DNA from: Verrucomicrobiota bacterium
GTDB lineage: Bacteria > Verrucomicrobiota > Verrucomicrobiia > Chthoniobacterales > JAFAMB01
Assembly: GCA_019242435.1 (NCBI GenBank)
Contig: JAFAVN010000194.1
Span: 1 to 6,200 of the forward strand
Direction: 5' to 3'
DNA: 6,200 nt
The notes under the pieces are model-generated. The model ran no database searches and was not told where the DNA came from. It saw only the letters and a program-made list of their open reading frames with translations. Position numbers and translations under genes: made by a program. Positions 1-5,980 of this stretch are shown piece after piece (position 1 is the stretch's first letter; every line of letters starts with the position of its first letter).

Positions 1-449
1 GCAGCGGTAAACAGTACGAGGGCTACTCGAAAGAAACCGTGAGAAAACAGGTTGTGTATGATTGGCCACCAGGTAATGCCGGTTTCCGCTGCCACCGCGA
101 TGCCGAGGCCGGTGTTATAGAAGGGCTGAGTGAAATCAACAACGCGCTCTCGCGGGCCGGTGACAGTCAAGGCGGCTACCGCTCCGTCTAACGAGCCATT
201 GGCCACTCCGTCGACCAGTCCCTGGAGCGAGGTTTCCTGAAACCGGTACTGCAGGTGCATCTGATCGGCAATGCGGCGCCAGAGATCGATGCTGATCCCG
301 CGCCAGGTGCCGTCTTTTGTCTTCATCGCAAAGGGCGGCGCGATCTTGGTGCCGATGACAAGTTCGCGCGTCGCGGCTGATCTCGAGTCCTGCGCCCGGC
401 CCTGAGGCGCTAGAGTCGCTACTACTCCGAAGGCTAAAACGACAATCAC
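1..449 (-). CDS. Ionotropic glutamate receptor-like ligand-gated channel, N-terminal part (runs off the left edge)
   Basis: The frame read from GTG at 449-447 encodes about 149 residues and stays open to the window edge. It begins with a hydrophobic segment ending in GRAQ (residues 2-20), a plausible secretion signal. Residues 30-120 form the first lobe of a family 3 solute-binding domain: VIGTKIAPPF (31-40), GISIDLWRRIA (51-61), LQGLVDGVANGSLDGAVAAL (75-94), then TVTGPRERVVDFTQPFY (95-111). In this last motif, Arg100 matches the arginine that holds the ligand alpha-carboxylate in glutamate receptors and amino-acid-binding proteins. After GLGIAV the protein does not continue as a transport binding protein; it enters WWPIIHNLFSHGFF and a hydrophobic stretch (127-149), the position of pore helix M1 in GluR0-type channels. 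The pore and second lobe would lie outside the window. The likely role is a ligand-gated cation channel in the inner membrane; the ligand is unknown. The start is uncertain: the GTG has no Shine-Dalgarno, whereas an ATG at 474-472 behind AAAGGGAG is one base out of frame. Confidence 0.8.
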   Translation of the reverse strand, partial: MIVVLAFGVVATLAPQGRAQDSRSAATRELVIGTKIAPPFAMKTKDGTWRGISIDLWRRIADQMHLQYRFQETSLQGLVDGVANGSLDGAVAALTVTGPRERVVDFTQPFYNTGLGIAVAAETGITWWPIIHNLFSHGFFRVALVLFTA

Positions 450-923
450 GGGGCAAATTCTTGCTAGCCTGCATCCGCTCCCTTTTCTGACCTTTGCCGC
501 TTCACCGCGAGAGACTATGGGCGCAAGGTGGTTGCAGCCGCACTTTTTGGGTTGGGAATCGGCAACCCGGTCGCCCCAGGTCAGGCTTCTTAGCCGCGCC
601 CGGCACGGCTGCGAAGAATCGAGCGGCTCCGTCGGGATCCAATCATTGGCAAACATTCGCTTTGGGTAAGCTCCGATGCATAGCTGTCTTATCGGGTCAG
701 CAAAGCCATTTTCCAGGCATGCGACCTTTGAGCAAATTCTCTTTTCACCGTTAATATGGTCAGCCAGGAGATCGTGTTAGAAAGTGATACATTGGAGCCA
801 TCTCCTTTGAGTTGTACCAGCCTCAATCGGTCACCATCTTTCGTGAATCTCTCGAGCCTTTGCCCGTAGCGGTGACGGCATATCCGCCCAGCAGATTGTC
901 ACAAGAACGTAACACGGGCTAGG

Positions 924-940
924 CCTCATAACGTTGACAC
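924..940 (+). promoter_or_regulatory. Candidate Pho box upstream of pstS
   Basis: The stretch CCTCATAACGTTGACAC resembles a PhoB site, two CTGTCAT-like half-sites spaced 11 bases. The first half keeps TCAT followed by AA, and the second half (TTGACAC) matches CTGTCAC at 5 of 7 positions. It overlaps the candidate -35 element, which is where PhoB binds in known phosphate-starvation promoters. The first half-site is degenerate, so this rests partly on the expectation that pstS is phosphate-regulated. Confidence 0.3.
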
Positions 941-961
941 CCTTATCGCGCTTGGCAGAAT
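934..961 (+). promoter_or_regulatory. Candidate sigma70-type promoter for the pst operon
   Basis: A consensus -35 TTGACA (934-939) is followed after 16 bases by CAGAAT (956-961), which matches TATAAT at 4 of 6 positions. Transcription would start near 968, giving a leader of roughly 70 bases before pstS. The -35 overlaps the candidate Pho box. Confidence 0.4.
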
Positions 962-970
962 TTGCCCGGA

Positions 971-993
971 TCACGGATTAAATGACCCCGTGA
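971..993 (+). repeat. Small hairpin in the pstS leader
   Basis: TCACGG (971-976) pairs with CCGTGA (988-993) across an 11-base loop, a 6-bp stem. If transcription starts near 968 this would be the extreme 5' end of the mRNA and could affect its stability. It has no T-run and may be chance. Confidence 0.25.
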
Positions 994-1009
994 AGATGGA
1001 TAGTTTAAT
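982..1009 (+). promoter_or_regulatory. Alternative candidate promoter close to pstS
   Basis: ATGACC (982-987, 4 of 6 to the -35 consensus), a 16-base spacer, then TTTAAT (1004-1009, 5 of 6 to TATAAT). It would give a leader of about 20 bases. It competes with the upstream candidate at 934-961; the sequence alone cannot decide which is used, and both may be. Confidence 0.3.
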
Positions 1010-1022
1010 CAGGTTAACTTCC

Positions 1023-1028
1023 AAGAGG
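1023..1028 (+). promoter_or_regulatory. Ribosome binding site of pstS
   Basis: AAGAGG lies 7 bases before the ATG at 1036. This supports that start over the overlapping out-of-frame ATG at 990, whose product resembles nothing known. Confidence 0.65.
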
Positions 1029-1035
1029 CCACCGA

Positions 1036-2070
1036 ATGAACTCAATTTTGAAGACCTTGGGCGTTTTAAACGCCTTAGCCCTCGTGACGACGGGCACCTT
1101 TGTCACCACAACTTGCCTTGGAGCGGATATAACAGGAGCAGGATCCACGTTTGTGTTTCCAGTCTTATCGAAGTGGTCCGCCGCTTATAAGCCGAAAACT
1201 GGAATTGGCATCAACTATCAGTCGATTGGCTCGGGGGGAGGAATTGCCCAAATAAAGGCCGGTACAGTAGACTTCGGAGCGACGGACAAGCCGCTGGAAC
1301 CTGATGAACTGGACAAGGCTGGACTGGCGCAGTTTCCAGTGGTGATCGGAGGGATAGTTCCGGTAGTGAATCTTCCGAATATTAAACCCGGGCAATTGCA
1401 TTTTACGGGGCCGTTACTGGCTGACATCTTCCTCGGGAAAGTCAAAAAGTGGAACGACCCGGCAATCAAAGAGGTCAATCCGGACGTAAATCTTCCCGGC
1501 ACGACGATTAACATCGTGCACCGCTCTGACGGCTCCGGCACTACCTTTAACTGGACAAATTATCTGAGTAAAGTCAGTCCGGACTGGAAAAGCAAAGTAG
1601 GTGAGGGAACGGCGGTATCCTGGCCGACCGGAACCGGAGGTAAGGGAAACGAGGGTGTTTCGGCGTTTGTGCAGCGGATTCCGGGGTCGATCGGTTATGT
1701 GGAATATGCGTATGCGCTCCAGAACAAAATGAACTACGGCCTGGTGAAGAACAGCGCTGGAAAATTCGTTGAGCCGAATGGTGATAGCTTCTCGGCCGCG
1801 GCCGCTAACGCCAAATGGGCTGACGCCAAGCATTTTTACCTCATCTTGACAGACGCCCCCGGCGACACGAGCTGGCCTATTGCCGCAACCACGTGGGTTC
1901 TTCTATACAGACAGCCGAAAGACGCGAGCCGCACAAAACAGGTTTTGGACTTTTTCAGATGGGCTTTTACGGAGAGACAAGAAGACGCCAAAGCTTTGGA
2001 TTACGTGCCCTTGCCCGATAGCCTGGTAAAGCTAATCGAAGATTATTGGAAAACAGAAATTAAATTGTAG
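1036..2070 (+). CDS. pstS: PstS, periplasmic phosphate-binding protein of the high-affinity phosphate ABC transporter
   Basis: The 344-residue protein binds inorganic phosphate in the periplasm and delivers it to PstC/PstA. Residues 1-30 form a signal peptide, with a predicted cut after CLGA; Cys27 is not in a convincing lipobox, so a soluble periplasmic protein is expected. The mature part follows the E. coli type closely: DITGAGSTFVFP (31-42), YQSIGSGGG (61-69), VDFGATDKPL (78-87), QFPVVIGGIVPVVN (99-112), IFLGKVKKWND (131-141), HRSDGSGTT (162-170), GKGNEGV (202-208), GSIGYVEYAYA (217-227). Known phosphate-contact positions are all present: Thr38, Phe39, Ser66, Asp84, Arg163, Asp165, Ser167, Gly168 and Thr169. 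They align with E. coli mature residues 10, 11, 38, 56, 135, 137, 139, 140 and 141 at a constant offset. It is first in a pstSCAB operon and ends with the normal family C-terminus, YWKTEIKL. Phosphate starvation control is expected for this family; the local evidence is only the candidate Pho box. Confidence 0.98.
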   Translation: MNSILKTLGVLNALALVTTGTFVTTTCLGADITGAGSTFVFPVLSKWSAAYKPKTGIGINYQSIGSGGGIAQIKAGTVDFGATDKPLEPDELDKAGLAQFPVVIGGIVPVVNLPNIKPGQLHFTGPLLADIFLGKVKKWNDPAIKEVNPDVNLPGTTINIVHRSDGSGTTFNWTNYLSKVSPDWKSKVGEGTAVSWPTGTGGKGNEGVSAFVQRIPGSIGYVEYAYALQNKMNYGLVKNSAGKFVEPNGDSFSAAAANAKWADAKHFYLILTDAPGDTSWPIAATTWVLLYRQPKDASRTKQVLDFFRWAFTERQEDAKALDYVPLPDSLVKLIEDYWKTEIKL

Positions 2071-2082
2071 ATAGTTGCTGCG

Positions 2083-2108
2083 GGCGGATCAGCACTCGCG
2101 GATCCGCC
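2083..2108 (+). repeat. Strong hairpin between pstS and pstC
   Basis: GGCGGATC (2083-2090) and GATCCGCC (2101-2108) are perfect inverse complements, an 8-bp stem with a 10-base loop, placed 12 bases after the pstS stop. No T-run follows, so it is not a classical intrinsic terminator. In binding-protein transporter operons such hairpins often protect the 3' end of the upstream message, raising the binding protein above the membrane subunits. That role here is inference from position. Confidence 0.65.
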
Positions 2109-2127
2109 TCGCGGGTGTGGAGTGCTT

Positions 2128-3105
2128 ATGCCGGTAGCGGAAGAAAACCAGGTATCGCTTGAGAGATTGGCGAAGCGCCGATTTCGCCTGGGTGATTTTC
2201 TTTTTCAGAATTTAACGGCGGTGATCGCCGTTCTCGTAGGATTATTGTTATTAGCCACCGGCGCTTCGATGCTGGTGGGTGGTCAGGAAGCATTCCAGAA
2301 ATTTGGCCTTGGATTTTTCGTCAGCACAGCTTGGGACCCCGTAGCCAAAAATTTCGGCGCTTTGGTGCCGATCTACGGGACGATTGTTAGCGCCGTGCTC
2401 GCTCTTATCATCGCGGTGCCGGTCAGTTTTTGTATAGCCCTTTTCTTGACAGAATTGGCTCCGGTCTGGATGCGGCGGCCGCTGGGAATCATTATCGAAC
2501 TTTTGGCGGGTATCCCCAGCATCATTTACGGAATGTGGGGACTGTTTGTCTTTGCTCCCTTCATGGCTGCGTACGTGCAACCTCCGATTAATGATACCTT
2601 GGGCAACATACCGCTGGTAGGAGCATTTTTTTCGGGGCCGCCGCTCGGTGTTGGCATGCTGACCGCAGGAATCATCCTCGCGATCATGATCATTCCCTTT
2701 ATTTCTTCGATCATGCGAGATGTATTTCTCCAGGCGCCGCCGGTTCTCAAAGAGTCTGCTTACGGACTCGGAGCAACCACCTGGGAAGTAATGTTCAAGG
2801 TGGTGCTGCCGTACACCCGAGCCGCGGTCGTGGGTGGGATTTTTCTAGGCCTTGGCCGTGCTTTGGGAGAAACCATGGCGGTGACTTTTGTTATTGGCAA
2901 CGCTCATGATCTCACCTTTTCTCTCCTCCAGCCTGCCAATTCCATAGCCGCCGTGATAGCCAATGAGTTTACCGAGGCGGACTCGCCTACTTACCTGTCC
3001 GCTTTGATCGCGCTCGGATTTGTGCTTTTCATCATCACTTTTGTGGTTTTGGCGATCGCGAAGTTACTCCTGCTTCGGCTTGGCAGCCTGGAAGGGCGGA
3101 AGTAA
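2128..3105 (+). CDS. pstC: PstC, phosphate ABC transporter permease subunit
   Basis: This 325-residue inner-membrane protein forms half of the phosphate channel with PstA. A basic cytoplasmic N-terminus (RLAKRRFRLGD, residues 13-23) is followed by about six hydrophobic segments, near 28-50, 78-108, 120-148, 175-197, 233-256 and 290-314. The cytoplasmic EAA loop that contacts PstB is ESAYGLGATTWEVMFKVVLP (209-228), followed by the PstC hallmark GLGRALGETMAVTFVIGN (241-258), with the conserved Arg and Glu of this family. Length is normal for PstC. I chose the ATG at 2128 because GGAG lies 5 bases upstream; a GTG at 2122 in the same frame would add two residues but has a weaker site. The gene ends in tandem stops (TAATAA) and is followed after 15 bases by pstA. 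It is separated from pstS by 57 bases containing a hairpin. Confidence 0.97.
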   Translation: MPVAEENQVSLERLAKRRFRLGDFLFQNLTAVIAVLVGLLLLATGASMLVGGQEAFQKFGLGFFVSTAWDPVAKNFGALVPIYGTIVSAVLALIIAVPVSFCIALFLTELAPVWMRRPLGIIIELLAGIPSIIYGMWGLFVFAPFMAAYVQPPINDTLGNIPLVGAFFSGPPLGVGMLTAGIILAIMIIPFISSIMRDVFLQAPPVLKESAYGLGATTWEVMFKVVLPYTRAAVVGGIFLGLGRALGETMAVTFVIGNAHDLTFSLLQPANSIAAVIANEFTEADSPTYLSALIALGFVLFIITFVVLAIAKLLLLRLGSLEGRK

Positions 3106-3120
3106 TAAGGGAGCGCCTGC

Positions 3121-3954
3121 ATGAATGTGCTTTATTTAAGACGCCGTATAACTAACGTGGTGGGCCTGTCGCTCTCATTGTTAGCCACGCTGTTTACGCT
3201 ATTTTGGCTTTTCTGGATCCTCTGGACGACTTTTACTGAGGGAATAGCTGCATTGAATTGGAGGGTCGTCACCGAGATGACACCCCCGCCGGGGAGCGAG
3301 GGGGGGCTTTTGAACGCGATCTATGGCAGCTTTGTAATGATTGTCATCGCAGTCCTGATAGGTTCTCCAACTGGGATTCTGGCGGGAATCTATCTCGCCG
3401 AATTCGGGAAGAAAGGTGCGCTCGCCGGCGTTATTCGCTTCATTAACGACATCCTGCTATCGGCGCCATCCATTATCATCGGTCTGTTTGTATACGAACT
3501 GGTGGTTCGGCCGCAGGGCCATTTCTCTGCCTGGGCGGGTTCGATTGCTCTCGCGATTATTATGCTGCCCGTGGTCATTCGAGTGACCGACGAGACTTTG
3601 CGCTTAGTACCGGACAACCTGCGAGAGGCTGCGCTGGCTGTGGGTGCTCCTAAATGGAGTGTAGTACTGCAGGTGACATTGCCGGCGGCCGTCTCCGGCG
3701 TTCTCACCGGCGTTCTGTTGGGAATTGCCAGGATCAGTGGAGAGACCGCGCCGCTCCTATTTACTGCGTTGAACAACCAGTTTTGGAGCACCAACCTGAA
3801 TGGGCCGATGGCCAATATACCAGTATCTATTTTCCAGTTTGCTCTCAGTCCTTACGAACAATGGCATAGCTTGGCTTGGGCCGGCGGATTTATCGTCACC
3901 TTTCTCATTCTCATCCTTAGCATCGTGTCACGAATGATTCTCTTTCGGAAATAA
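3121..3954 (+). CDS. pstA: PstA, phosphate ABC transporter permease subunit
   Basis: This 277-residue protein is the second half of the phosphate channel. The N-terminus LYLRRRITN is basic, followed by about six membrane segments, near 12-38, 65-93, 105-128, 137-155, 190-212 and 248-274. Family hallmarks are LSAPSIIIGLFVY (113-125), the EAA loop LREAALAVGAPKWSVVLQVT (167-186), and GIARISGETAPLLFTAL (201-217) with the conserved Arg and Glu facing the translocation path. The C-terminal region PVSIFQFALSPYEQWHSLAW (234-253) is also typical. Its ribosome site AAGGGAG (3107-3113) is strong and lies 7 bases before the ATG, overlapping the second stop codon of pstC. Only 3 bases separate its stop from the pstB ATG, which suggests translational coupling. 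Confidence 0.97.
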   Translation: MNVLYLRRRITNVVGLSLSLLATLFTLFWLFWILWTTFTEGIAALNWRVVTEMTPPPGSEGGLLNAIYGSFVMIVIAVLIGSPTGILAGIYLAEFGKKGALAGVIRFINDILLSAPSIIIGLFVYELVVRPQGHFSAWAGSIALAIIMLPVVIRVTDETLRLVPDNLREAALAVGAPKWSVVLQVTLPAAVSGVLTGVLLGIARISGETAPLLFTALNNQFWSTNLNGPMANIPVSIFQFALSPYEQWHSLAWAGGFIVTFLILILSIVSRMILFRK

Positions 3955-3957
3955 ACG

Positions 3958-4812
3958 ATGGGCAGTGAAAACATGACAAAGCCGTCTAACCCGGCGGCTG
4001 CGATTGCGGCTGGCACGGCAGCGCAACCAGCCGGGCAAATTGCTCCGGAGCCGATCCCGAATCCCAAAATTCAAGTCAAATCATTGGATTTCTATTACGG
4101 TAACTCGCATGCGTTAAAGGACATCAATATCGAAATTCCAAATAAGGAAGTGACCGCATTCTTTGGTCCTTCCGGGTGTGGTAAATCGACTCTACTGCGC
4201 GTCTTAAATCGGATGTACAGCCTGTACCATACTCACAGAGCCACCGGGACTGTCCTCATAGACGGGCAAGACATCCTTCGCAAGGAGGTTGACGTGACGC
4301 GCCTAAGGACGCGAGTCGGCATGGTGTTTCAGAAGCCGACACCGTTTCCAATGTCGATCTACGACAACATCGCCTTTGGCATCAGGATGAACAAGATACT
4401 TCCGAAATCGGATCAAGATGCAAAGGTAGAACAAGTTCTGCAAGAGGCAGCGCTTTGGGACGAAGTGAAGGATCGATTAAAGCACTCAGCCGCCAATCTT
4501 TCTGGAGGCCAACAGCAGCGACTGTGCATAGCACGCTCGCTGGTTAGTGATCCTGAGGTGCTCCTCATGGATGAGCCCTGTTCAGCGCTCGATCCAATTG
4601 CGACGGCTAAGGTCGAAGAGTTGATCCTGGAACTGCGGCGATCACTAGCCGTGGTAGTTGTTACCCACAGCTTACAGCAGGCCAGCAGGGCCTCAACCTA
4701 CAGCGTTTTCATGTACTTGGGCCGGGTCATGGAAGTTGGGCCGACCGAACGCCTCTTTTCCAAACCTAAAAGCAAGTTAACCGAAGATTACCTTACTGGG
4801 CGATTTGGTTAG
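3958..4812 (+). CDS. pstB: PstB, phosphate ABC transporter ATP-binding protein
   Basis: The 284-residue cytoplasmic ATPase dimerises under PstC/PstA and powers phosphate import. Every ABC motif is intact: Walker A GPSGCGKST (70-78), Q-loop Gln125 in VFQKPTPFPMSIYDN, signature LSGGQQQR (181-188), Walker B VLLMDE (201-206), D-loop SALD (209-212) and H-loop His237. VFQKPTPFPMSIYDNI and the C-terminus TEDYLTGRFG are specific to PstB rather than ABC ATPases in general. Residues 1-36 form an extension rich in Ala and Pro before the conserved core starts at IQVKSLDFYYG (38-48); many PstB proteins begin close to the core. No clear Shine-Dalgarno precedes either the ATG at 3958 or the in-frame ATG at 3973, so translation is probably coupled to pstA. 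The usual next gene, phoU, is absent; a gene on the other strand ends 5 bases downstream. Confidence 0.97.
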   Translation: MGSENMTKPSNPAAAIAAGTAAQPAGQIAPEPIPNPKIQVKSLDFYYGNSHALKDINIEIPNKEVTAFFGPSGCGKSTLLRVLNRMYSLYHTHRATGTVLIDGQDILRKEVDVTRLRTRVGMVFQKPTPFPMSIYDNIAFGIRMNKILPKSDQDAKVEQVLQEAALWDEVKDRLKHSAANLSGGQQQRLCIARSLVSDPEVLLMDEPCSALDPIATAKVEELILELRRSLAVVVVTHSLQQASRASTYSVFMYLGRVMEVGPTERLFSKPKSKLTEDYLTGRFG

Positions 4813-4817
4813 CCTCT

Positions 4818-5741
4818 TCATTGCAAATCTGCATCGAAACGGGCGGGCGGTTCTGCAGGGCTGGTTTTCGGCGTTAAAGCGTCAAGCAACGCCCGCAACG
4901 ATTTGGAGGTCCGCCCGCGTTGCCAGACAACGAGAAAGTCCCAAGTGGCTTTAGGATCTGAGACTGGCAGCATGGCAACTCCGGCGACTGGAAAATCCTT
5001 GAGATAACCCGGGAGCAAAGCAACCGCGCCTTCACTCACCACTAATGTAAACGTGTTGGAGAGGCTGGTTGCTTCCTGGACGAATCTAGGGCGGAACCCG
5101 GCTCTCCGGCAGAGTTGCGTGATCCAGCGGTCGCGCCCCGGCAAATCTTTTTCGGCCGTCCCAAGGAAACGTTCACCTCGCAATTCTTTAAGCTGGATCT
5201 GTTTTTTCGAGGCTAAGCGATGCTCAGCGGGCATGACGACGATGACCGGTAAGGTCGCCAGTTTGCCGGTGTAAAACTCAGTAGAAAGCAGCGTACCTTC
5301 TTGTCCGATCAGGGCGAGATCGATTTCGCCTTTGCGCAAAGCAGCGATCTGTTCCCCGGGCGACAGATCCAACAACTTCACCTTGACTTCCGGATACGAC
5401 CGGCGCAGAGCGGAGAGGGCGGGATTCAGAAACATTTGCGCAGCGGACCCTAGGTATCCGACCCGGATCAGGTCACGCTGTCCACGGGCTAAGCGGCGCG
5501 CTTCAGCGATAGCCGAATCGTACTCTGCCAGAACGGTCGGCAAGGAATTAGCCAAAGCATATCCGGCATCGGTTGGACGAACGCCGACAGTGGTGCGTTC
5601 GAGCAGTGCTCCTCCAATTTCAGCTTCCAGCGCTTGCATCTGACGAGAAAGCGTTGATTGGGATACTCGGAGCCGGGCGGCGGCGCGGTTAAGGCTACCT
5701 TCCTTGAGAATAACCAGAAAGTCGTGCAGCTGACCTAACAT
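4818..5741 (-). CDS. LysR-family transcriptional regulator
   Basis: This 307-residue protein has the LysR architecture. The N-terminal winged helix-turn-helix covers about residues 1-60: LHDFLVILKEGSLNRAA (5-21), then RVSQSTLSRQMQALEAEIG (25-43), LLERTTVGVRPTDAG (46-60). A linker helix runs to about 87. The effector-binding domain (about 91-290) starts with DLIRVGYLGSAA and includes VKLLDLSPGEQIAALRKGEIDLALIG, split across the first subdomain, and VVSEGAVALLPGYL in the second. The Ala-, Pro-rich C-terminal tail (TSPAEPPARFDADLQ) is not conserved in the family. The ATG at 5741-5739 starts the domain correctly, but no good Shine-Dalgarno precedes it. LysR proteins usually regulate a divergent neighbour; here that is the VOC dioxygenase gene at 5981. 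It is convergent with pstB and probably unrelated to phosphate. The effector cannot be told from sequence. Confidence 0.95.
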   Translation of the reverse strand: MLGQLHDFLVILKEGSLNRAAARLRVSQSTLSRQMQALEAEIGGALLERTTVGVRPTDAGYALANSLPTVLAEYDSAIAEARRLARGQRDLIRVGYLGSAAQMFLNPALSALRRSYPEVKVKLLDLSPGEQIAALRKGEIDLALIGQEGTLLSTEFYTGKLATLPVIVVMPAEHRLASKKQIQLKELRGERFLGTAEKDLPGRDRWITQLCRRAGFRPRFVQEATSLSNTFTLVVSEGAVALLPGYLKDFPVAGVAMLPVSDPKATWDFLVVWQRGRTSKSLRALLDALTPKTSPAEPPARFDADLQ

Positions 5742-5773
5742 GGCGGCAGGATATGCATAAACCGCATAACGGC

Positions 5774-5819
5774 AAGCTTAAACCGGAATTAGTCCCGGCC
5801 AGTCCGGTCAAGTAAGCTT
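5774..5819. promoter_or_regulatory. Nested inverted repeat in the LysR/dioxygenase spacer, candidate operator
   Basis: Outer arms AAGCTTA (5774-5780) and TAAGCTT (5813-5819) enclose inner arms ACCGGA (5782-5787) and TCCGGT (5803-5808). The inner arms are offset by 1 base on the left and 4 on the right. Between them is an imperfect direct repeat, AGTCCCGGCC then AGTCCGGTCA (5791-5810). A T-N11-A arrangement typical of LysR sites can be drawn at 5779-5791, though its dyad is poor. The location, 33 bases upstream of the regulator's start and within the divergent spacer, fits an autoregulatory and activating site. The assignment is inferred. Confidence 0.4.
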
Positions 5820-5837
5820 CGGTCGTTTGAATAACAC

Positions 5838-5886
5838 GAGTTCAGGAACCAAAGGAGCACAGATTGGGAGGAGTGCAGGAGTTCAG
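5838..5886 (+). repeat. Short direct repeats GAGTTCAG
   Basis: GAGTTCAG occurs at 5838-5845 and again at 5879-5886, with a one-mismatch copy GAGTGCAG directly before the second at 5871-5878. The tandem pair and the distant copy sit about 100-140 bases upstream of the dioxygenase start. They could be half-sites for a regulator, or chance in a G-rich stretch. Confidence 0.25.
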
Positions 5887-5936
5887 AAGTGGGGCGGCTT
5901 CGCTAGCTCCTTAGGCGGATGGTGGCGGGTTCCCAT

Positions 5937-5967
5937 TTGACTAAAAATTCGCAAACAACTTTTTAAA
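5937..5967 (+). promoter_or_regulatory. Weak candidate promoter for the dioxygenase gene
   Basis: TTGACT (5937-5942) is a good -35 (5 of 6), but the best -10 is TTTAAA (5962-5967, 4 of 6) at a long 19-base spacing. The surroundings (5936-5970) are markedly A/T-rich compared with the flanks. If correct, the leader would be very short. A suboptimal spacer is common at promoters needing an activator, which would agree with LysR control. Confidence 0.3.
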
Positions 5968-5980
5968 AACTGATCCATCA

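Larger units (their letters stand above)
475..1035. other. Long intergenic region between divergent genes
   Basis: About 560 bases separate the leftward channel gene from rightward pstS. The open frames here (for example 494-754 plus) encode Arg/Gly/Pro-rich sequence with no recognisable motif and are not supported as genes. I see no tRNA-like or rRNA-like fold. A small inverted repeat, GGGTTG at 549-554 with CAACCC at 563-568 and an 8-base loop, would lie in the leader of the leftward gene; it has no T-run on the 3' side on either strand, so it does not look like a terminator. The interval 600-890 shows nothing I can name. The candidate pstS control signals lie between 890 and 1035 and are listed separately. 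Confidence 0.6.

Noticed and set aside
136..474. 112-residue open frame on the minus strand starting at the ATG with a ribosome site
   Set aside because: Beyond the first few codons it is an Arg/Ser/His-rich shadow of the channel gene, which is in the next frame and carries clear domain motifs. Only its start signal is relevant.
549..568. Hairpin GGGTTG/CAACCC as a terminator or riboswitch
   Set aside because: No T-run on the 3' side on either strand, only 6 bp, and no further conserved riboswitch elements nearby.
494..754. 86-residue open frame on the plus strand
   Set aside because: Arg/Gly/Pro-rich composition, no ribosome site, no motif; typical chance frame in moderate-GC intergenic DNA.
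1058..1125. Lipoprotein signal in PstS based on Cys27
   Set aside because: The residues before Cys27 (TTT) do not fit a lipobox, and a signal-peptidase I site after CLGA immediately precedes the conserved mature start DITGAG.
990..1190. 66-residue open frame overlapping the start of pstS
   Set aside because: It is out of frame with pstS, and its sequence is a frame-shifted copy of the signal-peptide region with no family resemblance.
1414..1833. 139-residue antisense open frame inside pstS
   Set aside because: Shadow frame opposite a highly conserved gene; no start signal or recognisable domain. The same applies to the 141-residue frame opposite pstA at 3390-3815.
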